In this document: positions 24,970-37,038 of the stretch, one piece after another
Position numbering within the stretch: the stretch's first letter is position 1
Layout: each line of letters starts with the position of its first letter
Assembly (NCBI RefSeq): GCF_001638985.1
Contig: NW_017265141.1
Location: 985,001-1,049,000 of the forward strand
Direction of reading: 5' to 3'
Source of the DNA: Phycomyces blakesleeanus NRRL 1555(-)
Lineage: Eukaryota > Mucoromycota > Mucoromycetes > Mucorales > Phycomycetaceae
DNA length: 64,000 nucleotides
Position numbers and translations under genes: made by a program
Notes under the pieces: generated by a model
What the model was told of the DNA's origin: nothing
The model's input: the letters and a program-made list of their open reading frames with translations, nothing else
The model's database searches: none

Positions 24970-25422
24970 GATGGCCTAAAGGAATAATAAATACATCCAT
25001 CGAGAATATATGAATAAAAGGTTAGGCGATGGATTGAATAATGATATCCAGTAGACGGATGGATGCAGGGCACGGCCGTACCTGGTCAATGTGAAAGAAG
25101 GAAGGAGTGTCTATCGCGAGTCCGGGCTATGTGTAGGACCCGATGCGGTCACGTGAAATTAGCCCTTGGTGGAAACACTATATCTACTTTCTTGTCCAGA
25201 TCAACCCCCGCTTCTATCACACAACGCGTCTGTCACTTCTTCTGATCGAAGAAGATTCCCCTTTTAAACAAAGGTTTAAAAAGGAGTATACCATGAACCA
25301 TATTTTTCAATCATACCATTATATCCTCCTTTTAATATGTCATTCCAAGTCCCTTATAAACAAGTGCCTGTTACCTTTCCTTCTCCTTATCTCTTTCTTT
25401 CCCTCTTTCATATTCATAAGCA

Positions 25423-27142
25423 ATGTTCCGTAAAACAATTGTCGAAGACGACTCTCATGATACAGAGGTTCTTGAAGAGAATTCTAGAAATATTATTGTG
25501 GGAATTATCAGTCAGTTGAGAAAGGACATGGACCTATCAAGAGTGGCCTTGCCTACATTTATTCTCGAACCCCGGAGTATGCTGGAAAAAATTACTGATT
25601 TCATGGCACACCCTGATATTCTATTAGAGTGAGTTGATCAAAGTTTCCTTGTACGCCCATTCATTGACTTTTGTAATTTTTTAAAATTGTGTTTCCACCA
25701 GAGCAAGTAAGACAATAGATCCCGTCGATCGTTTTGTTGAAATTGTACGGTACTTTATGTCAGGCTGGCATGTGAAACCAAAGGCAAGTACACAAGAAAT
25801 AATGAAAATGATAGCAGCAAACATTGGATCCTTTCCTCTCCCCTTTTTTGTTGTTGTTTTTCTTTTTCTTTTTGGTCTGACACTATTGTATCTAATAGGG
25901 GGTTAAGAAGCCCTATAACCCTGTTCTTGGCGAGTTCTTCCGTTGCCAATGGCAGTTTAGAGACCAAACGAAAGCGTACTATGTGGCCGAGCAAATATCC
26001 CATCACCCACCTATTTCGGCCTATTACTTTGGAAGTCCAGATAACGGGATCCACATCGAAGGAGAAATTCATCCAAAAGCACGCTTCCTTGGTAACAGTG
26101 CCGCATCTATAATGCAAGGGTATTCACGTATTCATTTTACACGCTTCTCGGAAGAATACCACATCACCAGTCCAAATGTTTATGCTCGTGGAATTTTATG
26201 CAAGTACCACGTTCTTATGTGTATCCGAGTAAATGATGAATGTGCTTATACCTTAATATTTATTTACTTGTTTTTTTTTGCGCTTGGATAGTCGGAAAGA
26301 TGACTATGGAACTCGGAGACCGTGCAATAATCCGATGCGAAGCCAATGATTTGGTGTGCGAAATCGACTTTAAGGCAAAGGTAAGCTAAAAACACTTAAA
26401 GGGTTTTTCTGGTTTATTTTCAAAGTGGACTCATCAGCCCCGGAAAACATTCTATTCAGGGTGTATTTTCAGGGCAAGCCAATCTAATTTCTGGAAAAAT
26501 CAAACGCGAATCGACCAGCCAAGTACTATACGAACTTTCGGGCGCGTGGAACAGTCATATCTTCATCCACAAAGCCAAAAAGCCATCTTCTCCAATCTCT
26601 TTTTTTCATGTTCAAACAGCCAGCAAGCCTGTTCCAAAACGAGTTGATCCAGAGGAACAGCAAGATCTTAATGAGTCAAGAAGGTATATTGAACAACATT
26701 TATCCAAACATTTCTTTTTTTGTTAAGTAATTTGTAATATATACATACATATCTTTTTTAGACTTTGGGCAAAGGTAACTGCAGCCATCAAAGCCAATGA
26801 TATGGATTTGGCACGTGATGAGAAACAATGGATTGAAGATAGCCAGCGTGTGGAGACTACCAAACGTCAAAAACAGTCATTAGTGTGGCAACCACGATTC
26901 TTTGTTGCCACAGGTACAGATTATCGCTTCAAGGGATCTATGGCGTAAGTGGATAATTCTTTTGATTGATTTTATTTGTCTCAAGACACTCATCCACATT
27001 CAATAGAATTCAGCCCAGACAAACTCAACAAGATCTCGAATCATGGATATTTGGCCCATTGAGCTCAACCTCAAGATCGACTCAGGAGATCCTGCAAGAA
27101 CGCCGTCCTGTCCAGGCTGAGCTTACTGTTGTTGCCGTTTAA
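25423..27142 (+). CDS. Oxysterol-binding protein, short Osh4/Kes1-like form
   Basis: Seven exons (25423-25628, 25702-25783, 25899-26199, 26292-26380, 26460-26683, 26762-26944, 27007-27142) encode 406 aa. The family signature [14 protein letters not shown] starts at residue 127; the lid region is at the N-terminus, [14 protein letters not shown] precedes, and [15 protein letters not shown] follows. No PH domain, ankyrin repeats or FFAT motif is present, so it is a lone lipid-transfer domain like Osh4/Kes1, which exchanges sterol and PI4P between membranes. Two introns start with GC: gcaagt at 25784 and gcaagt at 26200. The second is required to read the conserved LFGKM. It is divergent from the S5 gene, with about 340 bp between the inferred S5 leader exon and this ATG. 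Confidence 0.94.
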
Positions 27143-27466
27143 ATACATACACACACAGCCATATATATACAGAAACAGTATACACCAAACAAACAAAAAC
27201 AAACAAACAAATAAATAAACTCTAGTGTATTTTCCCTTCACTGATTCGTAATAAAGCAAAAGCTTAAGCTGATAAAAGAAAACACATTGACAAAAATAAA
27301 AATAAAGGGAGCTGTAAATGGCAGTGTACAATAGGTCTGATAAATGATATGGTTTTTTTCATTTTGTTGTGTGCAATATATGTCATTGTTAGAAGGATCA
27401 CAAAGGGGGAAGTGGTAGAAGAGAAGAGTGAAGAGAGACGAGGATTTTTTTAGGGAGATTGTCAAA

Positions 27467-30000
27467 TTATGGTTTCATGTCCAATATAACGACCTACAGA
27501 AATGAGAGCGTGTTAATCATTTAAGAGAATAGCATACAATTATTATTATTTTTGTCGTTTTTTTTTTATAAAAATAAATTACTTGCCTGTTTGTTAGATG
27601 TACATGCTGCCAATTTATCACCATTCTTATTGAAATGGACCTCGAATATACCTCCATTGGCCTTGAATGTCTTTTGCAATGTACCGTCCTTTGCATACCA
27701 GACATTCAGGACCTCGTCAAAGCTACCAGTAGCCAACAAACGTGCATCTGGACTAAAGGAAATAGAGTAAACAGCCTCTGTGTGATTTTCGAGGACGTGG
27801 AGACAAGTCCCACTAAGAGCATCCCACAGACGAACAGTGGCATCAAAGCTAGCTGTGGCTAGTATCCGTGGCGCACTTTCATCCTTTGAAGGAAGATATG
27901 GTGCCCACTGCAAGGTATAAATCTGCAATCGATGTCCTTTGATGACCTGAATTGGATGTTCTGATGAGAGAGACCATATCTTTGTTGTCATGTCATCAGA
28001 GCAAGAAGCAAGGTATTGGCCAGTTGGGTCCCAGCGCACTGCATTCACCTCATCCTAAATATCTCGAAATAACGGTTTACTTTTCTCTAATTGTTTCTCT
28101 CTATATGCCTCGTATCCAATCCCTTTTACCTCATGCCCCACCCACTTTCTAAGTGCGGTCGTTGAGCCAACTCGACACACATAAATAGTCTTGTCGGAAG
28201 AACAGGATGCAAATGTCGTATTGTCCATCCAGTCCACATCCAAGATAGCTACTACAGTACAAGGTTGAGATAAGATTGCCGAGTTTTTGGATCAAGTGCG
28301 CCTTACGGGTGTGTAAATTAAACTGCTGTTTCATGTCGCCTGTTTCTGGATTCCATACAATTGTTGTTGTATCTGCACTTCCACTCAATACAAGGTCTCC
28401 TTTACGATTCCATTTTAACGAGAAGATTGGTCCATGGTGCTGAGCCATTACAAGTCGTAGCTGGCCTGAGAGAGTGAAGAAAATGATCAACAATAGCTAA
28501 AAGGAAAATAAAATACATCACACGAAATTTGTCTCAATTGAGTTGCTGTATTCACCTGTCTGTGTCCAGATACGAGCTTGCCCATCATAAGAGCCTGTAG
28601 CCAAGAATGTGCCCGATGGCTGTTGCATGACAAAAAAAAGTTGCCATTAACCATTTTAACCAAAAACCATGTTTAGCCTGTACTCGAGCCTTTGTTTTTA
28701 CTCACATTCCAGTCCAACGTTGTCACGTCCTTGTTATTGTTGTGGTTTGGAAGATGGTCCAGCACAATTGGCTCGGCCACCTTTCCTTTGTCTTCAGGCA
28801 CTTGCCAGAGCCTTGCTGTTGCGTCCCCAGAGCTGTATGTATAAGCTTAGTCATTGACCAAATGTAGACATGCACGCACGCACACGCACACGCAATATAA
28901 ATATGCGTGTGTTTACTCATTCAGTCGAGAAATTTACCCTGATGCCAGCAAGTTAGGAACGACGGGATTCCATGAACACGAGAACACTTCGTTTTCGTGC
29001 CCCTCAAGTACAACCACATCCTTCGGGTCGATAACAGAATGTGGTTTTGTTTCTGAGGTGGGCGAGTCGTGCGCTGGATTTGTGGCGTCGGTCATAATTG
29101 CTAATACGTGTGTTTATGGTTTACGATGTCATGAGGTCTCCTGCAGAGGTCTGCTTCACACTTTCCAACTTACTATCCGACTCTTCCTTGATTGTGTGGC
29201 CATTGGCATTTGAGGCACTGTCGGGTCCAGCCAGACCGGGTAATGGTACTGTTCCTGTGGTTGCTGTCGATGTTGCTGTCGAATCTACTGTTCCCATAAC
29301 TTCATCCAAGTCTTTGCGTGCTCGTTTTTCGCGTTCTTTCTGAGCCTTTTTTTCTTCTTTTCGCTGTCGTTTACCGCTCGGTGAGGCATTACTAGATTGT
29401 GCCTCATCTGCGGACTCATTATAAACCTTTCCTGTTAAGTCGCATTGGTGTTGTTTCAAAAGTGAAAATGGAGCATTACACTCCATCAATTCGCCATCCT
29501 ACGGACGGTCAGCCAGAGCGGGTCATTATGAAGTGTGCGACTGACCTCATTCATGTGTGTTTCAATCTCCATAAATTGGAGGCCTTTGTGAATAATGTTG
29601 ATGAGCATGCCTTGTTGAATCTCGACATCACGATAAGCTGACTTTTGAACTTGACTTTCATATTGAAATGCGAATGATGAATGTCGAAAACCTAAGGATG
29701 AGGTATCGTCAGGAAGAGAGGATATATATACATATACATATATATATATATATATATGTACATATACATATAATAGAGAGAGTACAGAAGAGTGTTTTCA
29801 CACACATTTATATATACACAAATATATAAATGTATATAGATTGTGTGTATATGTATATAATAGAGGCGAGCGTGTGAGCTGTGGCCTCACTACGCGAAAG
29901 ATGTATAAAATCTCTTGGATAGATTTGATGAGGGCGACTAACCAGACTCTTGTAGGTATCTGTAGACGATGATGTTGACTTCTTCACTAGTTAATGTCAT
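27467..30000 (-). CDS. TBL1/TBL1XR1-like LisH and WD40 repeat protein
   Basis: Ten minus-strand exons: 30000-29943, 29691-29546, 29498-29174, 29100-28938, 28832-28706, 28619-28556, 28465-28307, 28251-28130, 28054-27587 and 27493-27467, giving 552 aa. The N-terminus is a LisH motif (TSEEVNIIVYRYLQESGF), followed by the F-box-like region (RDVEIQQGMLINIIHKGLQF, then DGELMECNAPFSLLKQHQ), a Lys/Glu-rich linker, and WD40 repeats from about residue 200 to the end (LEGHENEVFSCSWNP, ATGSYDGQARIW, VDWMDNTTFASCSSD, DEVNAVRWDPTG). The family forms the tetrameric scaffold of NCoR/SMRT or Set3-type deacetylase complexes in the nucleus; SIF2 is the yeast relative. The last intron starts with GC (gcaagt at 27586) and leads to a nine-codon final exon. 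Exon 7's boundary (28251) could shift by three bases. Confidence 0.92.
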
Positions 30001-30750
30001 TGGTGATGCGTCTCTATATTGGATGCCGCCTGTGGTTGAGTGGGACGATGGACAAATTGCCGCGTAATAGGGTCGTTTAAAGGTTGGGTCGAATGCGGCA
30101 ATTCAAGACGTTTTGGAGCGTGAAGGAAAGCAAGACGCTAGACTTATTATTTTGTTCCATTTTTATTTTATTTGATTTTTATTTTATTTTATATTTGATT
30201 TTTATTTTATTTTTTATAGTCGCGCAGTATAACTCTATATTGTATTTTTTACAATAGAAAAAAACTAACACTAAATTTCCTTCTTTCCACACAACCACCA
30301 ACAAGGCTAAACAAAAGAACAAAAAGAACGAATCACGTGTATGCCTTGAATGTCCGTGTACTCTTAATATCTTTGTGACGCAAGAGACACCAATAGACAA
30401 GTACAAACTAATCAAAGGCTTTTTTAAGCTCGCTAAGGTATATATATGTATATATATGTATATATATTTATCTATATATATACATATAGTCTTTACACCA
30501 AATAAATAAATAAATAAATAAATAAAAATACCCCTAATAAACTCACCCTTTTTATATAATTATACTTCCTTCCCCCAGAGCCCTGACAAAAAGGTAAGCC
30601 CGAGGTTGAGTGTCACTCGGTTCGTGACGCAACTTACGAAGCGGAGTCCAGGGGGAGAATGCCAAAGGCAAAAGTCACGCCCACGCCCAACCTTGCAACC
30701 TAAAGAACCTGAAAAAACAGTCGAGGGAATTTCTACTCCTTCCTTCCCAC
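30001..30750. other. Divergent promoter region between TBL1-like and GrpE genes
   Basis: No coding exon is seen. The part next to the TBL1 start is GC-richer and probably leader sequence. TA runs (30438-30490) and an AAAT run (30500-30530) follow. Close to GrpE there is a short imperfect palindrome (GTGTCAC...GTGACGC). A GAACCTGAA piece near 30707 could be part of a weak heat-shock element, but this is not firm. Confidence 0.45.
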
Positions 30751-31511
30751 ATGTTTTCTCTCGCTACCATCCGCCAGGCTGCCACAGCCTCCGTCCGTCA
30801 GTCTGTCGTACTCGGCCGAGCTTCTCCCTTGGCCATGCGCCGTTTATATGCAACTGAGAACACCGAAAAGCCCAAGGAAGAGGAAAAGCCTGCTGCTGAG
30901 AAATCTGAAGAAGATAATGTCAAAGACGACCTGACAAAGCAATTGGCTGAAAAAGTCAAGAAGATTGCCGAGTTGCAGGTAACTAGTAGGTCAGCTCTAG
31001 CTTGAAGTGTATTGACGGGGTGTACGGCTTGGACTAGGATGCCTACTTGCGCTGTCTTGCAGACCAAGAAAATATCCGTGAGCGTAGTCGTAAAGAGGTC
31101 TTAAGCTCTAAGGAGTTTGCGATCCAGAAATTTGCCAAGGATCTTCTTGACACGGTCGATATCCTTGGTATGGCACTTTCTGCTGTACCACTCGAGCTGC
31201 GTGAGAAGAATGAGAAGCCAAGCAAGGAAGTGATCCACGATGTCGAACGTGTTCTGGATCAACTCTCTAACCTCTATAAGGGTGTTTCGATGACCGAGAC
31301 CGAACTTCTTAAGACACTTAAGCGTCATGGTGTAGAGCAGGAAAACCCCGAGGGAGAGACTTTTGACCCTAACAGACACCAGGCTCTTTTCCAAGCCCCT
31401 ATGCCTGACAAGGAAGCCGGTACAGTTTTCTCTGTGCAGAAGAAGGGTTATAGCATTAAGGGTCGTGTACTGCGTCCTGCCCAAGTGGGTGTCGTCTCAG
31501 ACCCCCAGTAA
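30751..31511 (+). CDS. MGE1: Mitochondrial GrpE, Hsp70 nucleotide exchange factor
   Basis: Two exons, 30751-30978 and 31038-31511, encode 233 aa. GrpE releases ADP from mitochondrial Hsp70 during protein import and folding. The presequence (MFSLATIRQAATASVRQ) is strongly basic and amphipathic; a charged region and the long GrpE coiled coil follow (KKIAELQDAYLRCLADQENI, RSRKEV). The C-terminal beta domain ends with the signature VFSVQKKGYSIKGRVLRPAQ then VGVV. Length and motif order are normal. The intron (gtaact...ctag) sits inside the coiled coil. Confidence 0.95.
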
Positions 31512-31985
31512 AGATACTTTAAATAATAGACCTATACACAAGAACAATCAAAAAAAGGCTATGCCTGTCATCTTCCATTTCAAAATCTAATCACCCACCC
31601 TCACTCTGTTTTTTATTTTCCTTTTCCTTTCTTGTTGATGTACAAATTAATAAATAAATAAATTTAAATAATGTTAATTAATAATAAATGTACCGAGTTT
31701 TATTTCTTATAAGCCAAATACAAGCACACATACACGCATACGCACACACGCACATATATAATAAAATCACACAACCCCAGTAAGGTGGTACAGGATCTCA
31801 TCTTTCATGTTACCTCAACGGATCGGATGGGATTCTGTCCTGACCAAAATGGCTGGGTGATCGGACATTGAACAAAAAAGGATTCAAGGTCAAACAGTGG
31901 CTTAGTAACCGAGAAAATATTTTGTATCATTTTGGCCCAGACAGGGTCTCCTTCTCTTTCGCACTACACTTGAGGCATATCAACC
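31512..31985. other. Spacer between GrpE and RPS21
   Basis: 3' flank of GrpE with an A/T and CA/TA run (31720-31765), then a GC-richer promoter and a pyrimidine-rich leader (TCTCCTTCTCTTTC) before the RPS21 ATG, as often found in ribosomal protein genes. Confidence 0.5.
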
Positions 31986-32472
31986 ATGGAAAACTCTGAA
32001 GGCAAATTCGTCGACCTCTACGTCCCCCGCAAGTGGTGAGTTCTATAGATAATATAAAAAAACCAGGCCGAATGAAATTACCTATCCTACCCTATTCAAA
32101 ATCCATTAACAAAATAAACCCTTGAACTGGACGCGTTTCAATCCATCTAACCTTAACAATCTATACAGCTCTGCCACCAACCGTCTCATCACTGCCAAGG
32201 ATCACGCCTCCATCCAGCTCAACGTTGCTGAGGTCAACGCTGAGGGTCGCTCCACCAAGGCCTTCTCCACCTACGCTCTCTGTGGATTTGTCCGCAAGAA
32301 CGCCGAGGCTGATGATTCCTTGAACCGTCTCGCCACCCAGGATGGTTGTAAGTGTTTTAATCCTTTGAATAAAGATGTTATAAAATTATGTGTATAACAC
32401 GGGGAGTTTGGTACTAATTTTCTTTGTTTTTCTCCTTTAGTCCTCAAGAACGTCTGGTCTTACCAGCAGTAA
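31986..32472 (+). CDS. RPS21: 40S ribosomal protein S21 (eS21)
   Basis: Three exons, 31986-32035, 32169-32347 and 32441-32472, encode 86 aa. The start [20 protein letters not shown] is the family hallmark, followed by [15 protein letters not shown] and the end [11 protein letters not shown]21 is a small eukaryote-specific protein near the head-body junction of the 40S subunit, needed for 3' processing of 18S rRNA. All introns are GT-AG; the last exon is 32 nt. Length equals the usual family size. Confidence 0.96.
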
Positions 32473-32776
32473 GCAGACAGTAATTGTCCAACCCCATAAA
32501 AATAAAAATCATTTCAAAATATATAAAGTTATATATTTCTTAGATCTGTCAAGTATATATCTACATATAAATATATTATGTCTGTGTGTGTATTTTTGAA
32601 TTTTTTGAAAAACAAAACAAAAAGCAATAAGAAAAAAGCCTTTTTGATGTTCCCAACGATTCCCAAGCGTATTAAGAAACATATGTACTCCGTTTATTAT
32701 TAAAAACTCGGTGATAAAGAAGTAACCTATACACATACATGCGCCAACACGCACATTCGATTCTATATTACCAAGA

Positions 32777-33430
32777 CTACTTTCTCTTTTTGCCCTTCTT
32801 TCCTTTTGATCCTGCACTTGCTGTTGCAACTGTGGGTATTTGTGGACCTGAGGAAGTAATTGCAGGTACAACCACTGGGACTGGTACCTCTTCTGTTGAC
32901 GTTTTTTTTTCAGTGCCTTGTGAATAAAACCATTTAAAACTACCGTTTAAATATAGTTCCTTACCTACACTGGGCTTATTCTGCATCTGGACCATAAGGT
33001 TATGGTTAAGCTGAATAAACCTTTTCAAATCCGATGCTTGGTTGGTTTTGAACTTAATCACCTACATCCAGATGAAAACCATTTGCATCATCAGGTTTGG
33101 TTTTCCGGCAAACCTTTTCTTATTTATTTAAATACTTACGGATCGGTCATCGGTAACCTTGAGTATAAGTTCACCATCTGTACGGCGGAAATGAGTTACA
33201 TAGCGCGTCTATGAGAATAGAGAATGAGACGGTCGTGCGTGTATCGTTCGTTACTTATTAAATATTCATTTTTGTTTGATAGAAAGATATATATAGAAGT
33301 AGAGAAAGGTGCTTGGCGTGTGCACATTTTTAAGAAAAAAATAAAATGGATAGCCTCATACGTTTTCTGGACAACCGGCGTAGAGCTCCTCGGCTGCCTT
33401 TTGGAATTCGTCCCAATTGCTAATGTACAT
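32777..33430 (-). CDS. SRP9: Signal recognition particle protein SRP9 (SRP9-21 type)
   Basis: Minus-strand exons 33430-33362, 33208-33140, 33061-32965 and 32916-32777 give 124 aa. The first exon MYISNWDEFQKAAEELYAG, then RYVTHFRRTDGELILKVTDD and VIKFKTNQASDLKRF, match the alpha-beta fold of SRP9, the Alu-domain partner of SRP14 that causes elongation arrest. The tail is long and ends with a lysine-rich GSKGKKGKKRK, as in fungal SRP9-21 proteins. The third intron (32917-32964) is only 48 nt, is a multiple of three and has no stop, so an unspliced 140-aa form is also possible. Confidence 0.88.
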
Positions 33431-33924
33431 GATGAACAAGGTTCGCCAACTGAAAAAACAATACAATTCATCCGTTTGTGCAAGTCAATCCGTGCGATGG
33501 ATCATGTGATTTGGGTAGGCTTTAATGACGTAGACATTGGAGTCAAGACTGTAAAGAAGTCCATACAACTTGTTTATTGGGTACAGTAACTTTTTTAAGA
33601 GAAAATAATGAAATGATAAGCAAATAATGAATAAAGAATAAATATGAAGAAGAAGAAAACATAAATGCTAATAAATAGGTTCGAATGAGCCTTTATATTA
33701 GTTATATATATATATATATCAGACAGGCACACAAAAGGAGATGGGGATCTAGCAACTGCCCAAGAGTTCAATAAAGCTATATAGTGCAAAGAGTCTAATT
33801 GAGAGTTAACAATAAATAAGCCATACTATTTCTTTGGTTATTGTGTGAGGAACACTTGCCATATTTTTTATCATCATACAAGAATAGTAGTTGAGTTTAC
33901 AATGAGAATATTTGAGAAAACCAT

Positions 33925-34682
33925 TTAAAGAGAATTTGTGGCCGAGCTGTCATCAACCGAGTATACTGAATTTGTCTCTAAAGACAGCGGCAAAGGAAGT
34001 GCCAAAGGTGATACCGAGGCATCACTGTAACCTCCTAACAAATATCAATTAAAAAATATTAGCGAAAGGAAAATTATTATTAAATAGCTGTTTAAATCAA
34101 TATACCTTTTATTTTGCTACTCTTGGTTGATCTTCGCCGTCTTCTAGGAGTTGAGCTTGGGGTCGATAAACTGTCCTCACTCCAAGTACACAGTGGCATT
34201 TCAATAGCCATACACAGGCTGAACTAAGAAAAAAATCCTTTAGCTGTTTGTGAATTTAACCCTTCTGTTTAATAGCCCTGGGCAGGATAGTGTCTTACCG
34301 ATGGGTGATCGTAAATGACTCCAGGTTCTCCAACTACACAATAGTCATGACCGGGAGGACGAACATCTTCAACCCAGCCACTTCTTCTGTTTGATTCTTC
34401 CATGCGTTCACTATCAGTAGTAGATTGGCTATCACTTCCATCGTCCGTAGCTGATTGATGATCAGTTAGCATTGATCAACTTTTGACAATGTACGCGCGT
34501 GATTTCTTACATTCGCCTCTGGTGACCGTGAGTAGTAACCGGCCATAATACTCAACCAGACTTTTTAAGCTCTGTAAATCATCGTCGTTATCGAGGGGGA
34601 ATACGGTGTTGTACTCAAGCAGATTCGAATGACTTCGAGTAAGACCTCGTGCAGCAATAGCTCTTCTTAATGAGGCAAACAT
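33925..34682 (-). CDS. Hypothetical protein, four exons
   Basis: Minus-strand exons 34682-34511, 34450-34299, 34223-34106 and 34034-33925 encode 183 aa, with consistent phase and GT-AG junctions; intron 1 has a good branch site (GCTAAC). The N-terminus MFASLRRAIAARGLTRSHSN is basic, followed by LEYNTVFPLDNDDDLQSL and SLVEYYGRLLLTV, an acidic and serine-rich middle, a motif GWVEDVRPPGHDYCVVGEPG, then a basic RRRRRSTKSSK and a Ser-rich end. I do not recognise the family. It may be a regulatory or signalling protein. An upstream non-coding or coding exon cannot be excluded. Confidence 0.62.
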
Positions 34683-35627
34683 CCTGATGGAAAATGTGCC
34701 TCGATTGATCTGGTTCACTGTTCATCTGTCAGTAAACAAGGACTGGTCTACGTCACTGGAAACATCTTCTCACTGTCGCACCGTGAAGCCAGTTCCGATG
34801 CGACGCTTTTAAAGAGAACGTCTCGTCACTAAGTCCACCTACCCAAATAGGATACCTAAGGGACCACTGATGACAATGCCACAATCGACAACAGACAGGA
34901 ACTGTATCTTAACATCCCAGTCATTTAAGTTTGACAGAATTAATCGGTAATTAATACTCAGTAAAAGTCTATAAAATTGTATTTTATACACATGGAAAAA
35001 TATTGTTTCATAAATTAATTTCCAAGTATTTAATTACTTTTATTTGGCTCAATATTTTATTCCCGAAATTGGACTTTTTTTTTTGTTTTCTTTTTAGCTC
35101 TTAAATATAACGCCATTTGTGTGGGTGAATTATTGTTGTTTTGAAACATTGAAGAAATTTTTAAATTCGGGTATATATATATGTGCATTTGTGTAGTTTA
35201 TACAAATGCACAAATGCACAAAAGCACGAATGTATATATATAGATATTTATGTGTGTATGTGCTATTGAGGATAATCAAAAGGGATATATTTTATTTAAT
35301 TTAAGCATGAGAGTGCATAGAGTTTGTCAAAAGGCTGCCCTTTTGTTATATTCTACAAGCTCATGTCATAGTTATTTTTTTTAAAAAAAAAAGAATGCTT
35401 TGGTTTGTCTCCGAAAGAAAGGTCTCTTTTTTATGAAACTTGCTCAATCTTTGAAGCCAGAAAAGAATCTGCCAAGGTAAATGGTAGCTTGGCAATTATG
35501 CGATGCTGACATATAATATCGGTAGTGTCAACTTGTGTTAGACCCGAATACGACAAACAATTCCTTATTTAAAGCCTCGTTGTTGATCCTTGAATTTTAT
35601 TATTCTATATTGTCTTTCTCTTTAAAT
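34683..35627. other. Divergent intergenic region with a short hairpin
   Basis: No coding exon is recognised. The part next to the unknown gene is GC-richer (34740-34920) and carries a TACGTCAC CRE-like site near 34750. At 35183-35211 a 10-bp inverted repeat GTGCATTTGT / ACAAATGCAC with a 9-nt loop is present, followed by more ACAAATGCAC-like copies. Confidence 0.5.
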
Positions 35628-36781
35628 ATGAAAGGAATTTGTCTTATTCTAGCAAGTCTTTTACTAGCCACTCTAGCAAAAGCTGAGTACTTTTATGGAC
35701 TAAATTATGGCATCAATCAAGACAGTTGCCCTACTCTAGAAGACGTCAAAAAAGATCTTACTGCCTTAAAACCGTACACAAACCGTATTCGTATCTTCTC
35801 ATTATCAGTTTGTAACCAAGGTAAAGTTAAGCTCATTTAATTAATAAATACAAAAGTCTAATACAGCCAATTTTGCTTTACTCTTAATGTAGCCGAGCTT
35901 GCTCTTCAGGCCACTCAAGAGCTGGGAATGCAGCTCTATCTTGGTATGTGGGTTGACCGCCCAGACACTTTTGACAATGAGATGAAGGCTCTCGATAATA
36001 TTGCTTCAAAGTATGGCTTCAGCAATGTGGATGCCATCATTGTCGGATCAGAGGTACTTTATCGTAACGACACCGATTCTGCTTCTTTGGCCAATTATAT
36101 CAAGAAAGTTAAGGATACCATTGGCCCAAAGGGGGTCAAGGTAACTACTGCCGATGTGTACTATGAGCTCCCTCCTGATGTCGTCCAGGAACTTGACTTC
36201 GTTATGATGTAAGTGTGCTAATGATATTTATCAATTCGCATTTGCTAACTTGAATGTATCGATTCATTTTTGTTAAGGAATGCTTTCCCGTAAGTTCAAA
36301 TGAGATCATTACTGCGCTTATTATTTATCCAGTAGAGAAAAAGAATTTACAGCTCACATTTTAATTATAGTTACTGGGAAGGTGTTTCTGTTCAAGATGG
36401 AGCATCTACCTTAATGAACCACTATGACCATGTGGTAACCATTGCTCAAGGAAAGCCCGTCAAAATATCTGAAACAGGATGGCCATCAGCCGGTGATAAC
36501 TTTGGTGATGCTGTTCCATCCCCTGAAAATCAAAAGACGTAAGCCTCTTTATAATCTACTTACAGCTTATCAATCGAACAACAAGATTTATTAAATTATT
36601 TGATAATAGGTACCTTGCCGCTGTTCTCTGTGAGGCTAAGAAAAGAAATATCGATATTCTTTGGTTTTCTGCCAAAGATGAGCCTTACCGCTCTGGAGTA
36701 GAGGCCCATTGGGGTATTCTCAACGCAAACAATACTCTCAAGAGCAACATTCCACTTTCTACTCTCCAGAATCCCTGTTAA
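35628..36781 (+). CDS. Secreted GH17 glucan endo-1,3-beta-glucosidase
   Basis: Five exons (35628-35820, 35893-36208, 36278-36289, 36371-36538, 36610-36781) give 286 aa. A signal peptide (MKGICLILASLLLATLAKA) is followed by EYFYGLNYGI, the start of the GH17 barrel. The acid/base is E118 in VGSEVLYR and the nucleophile is E208 in ISETGWPSAG; LWFSAKDEPY is the usual late motif. The protein should act on beta-1,3-glucan in the cell wall or in food. There is no serine-rich or GPI tail, so it is probably freely secreted. Exon 3 is a 12-nt micro-exon (four residues across MNAFP), needed to join the two sides of the conserved YW motif. The preceding intron starts gtaagt. Confidence 0.93.
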
Positions 36782-37038
36782 GATTATCACTTAAAGATAT
36801 ATCTTTACTAACTCCTCCTTCAATAATCCTTTTTTCTTTTTTCAATTGAATAAAACCCTTCCCTTTACAATCAATTTTCATGTATTTTGTTGTCGTTGAC
36901 GTTGGATGGAATGTAATATACAATCTTTTCTCTTTTAGATGAAATAAAGAATAAATAAGAAATAAGGTAAAATAAAATAAAATAAAACATAGGCGTCTAT
37001 ACAGATCCAAAGGATCATCTTGTCGAATTTTCTTTTCT

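Noticed and set aside
30690..30750. Heat-shock element upstream of GrpE
   Set aside because: Only two loosely spaced GAA units are visible; a proper element needs at least three well-spaced inverted units.
33224..33589. 121-codon plus-strand frame
   Set aside because: Overlaps SRP9 exons on the other strand, which have clear family motifs.
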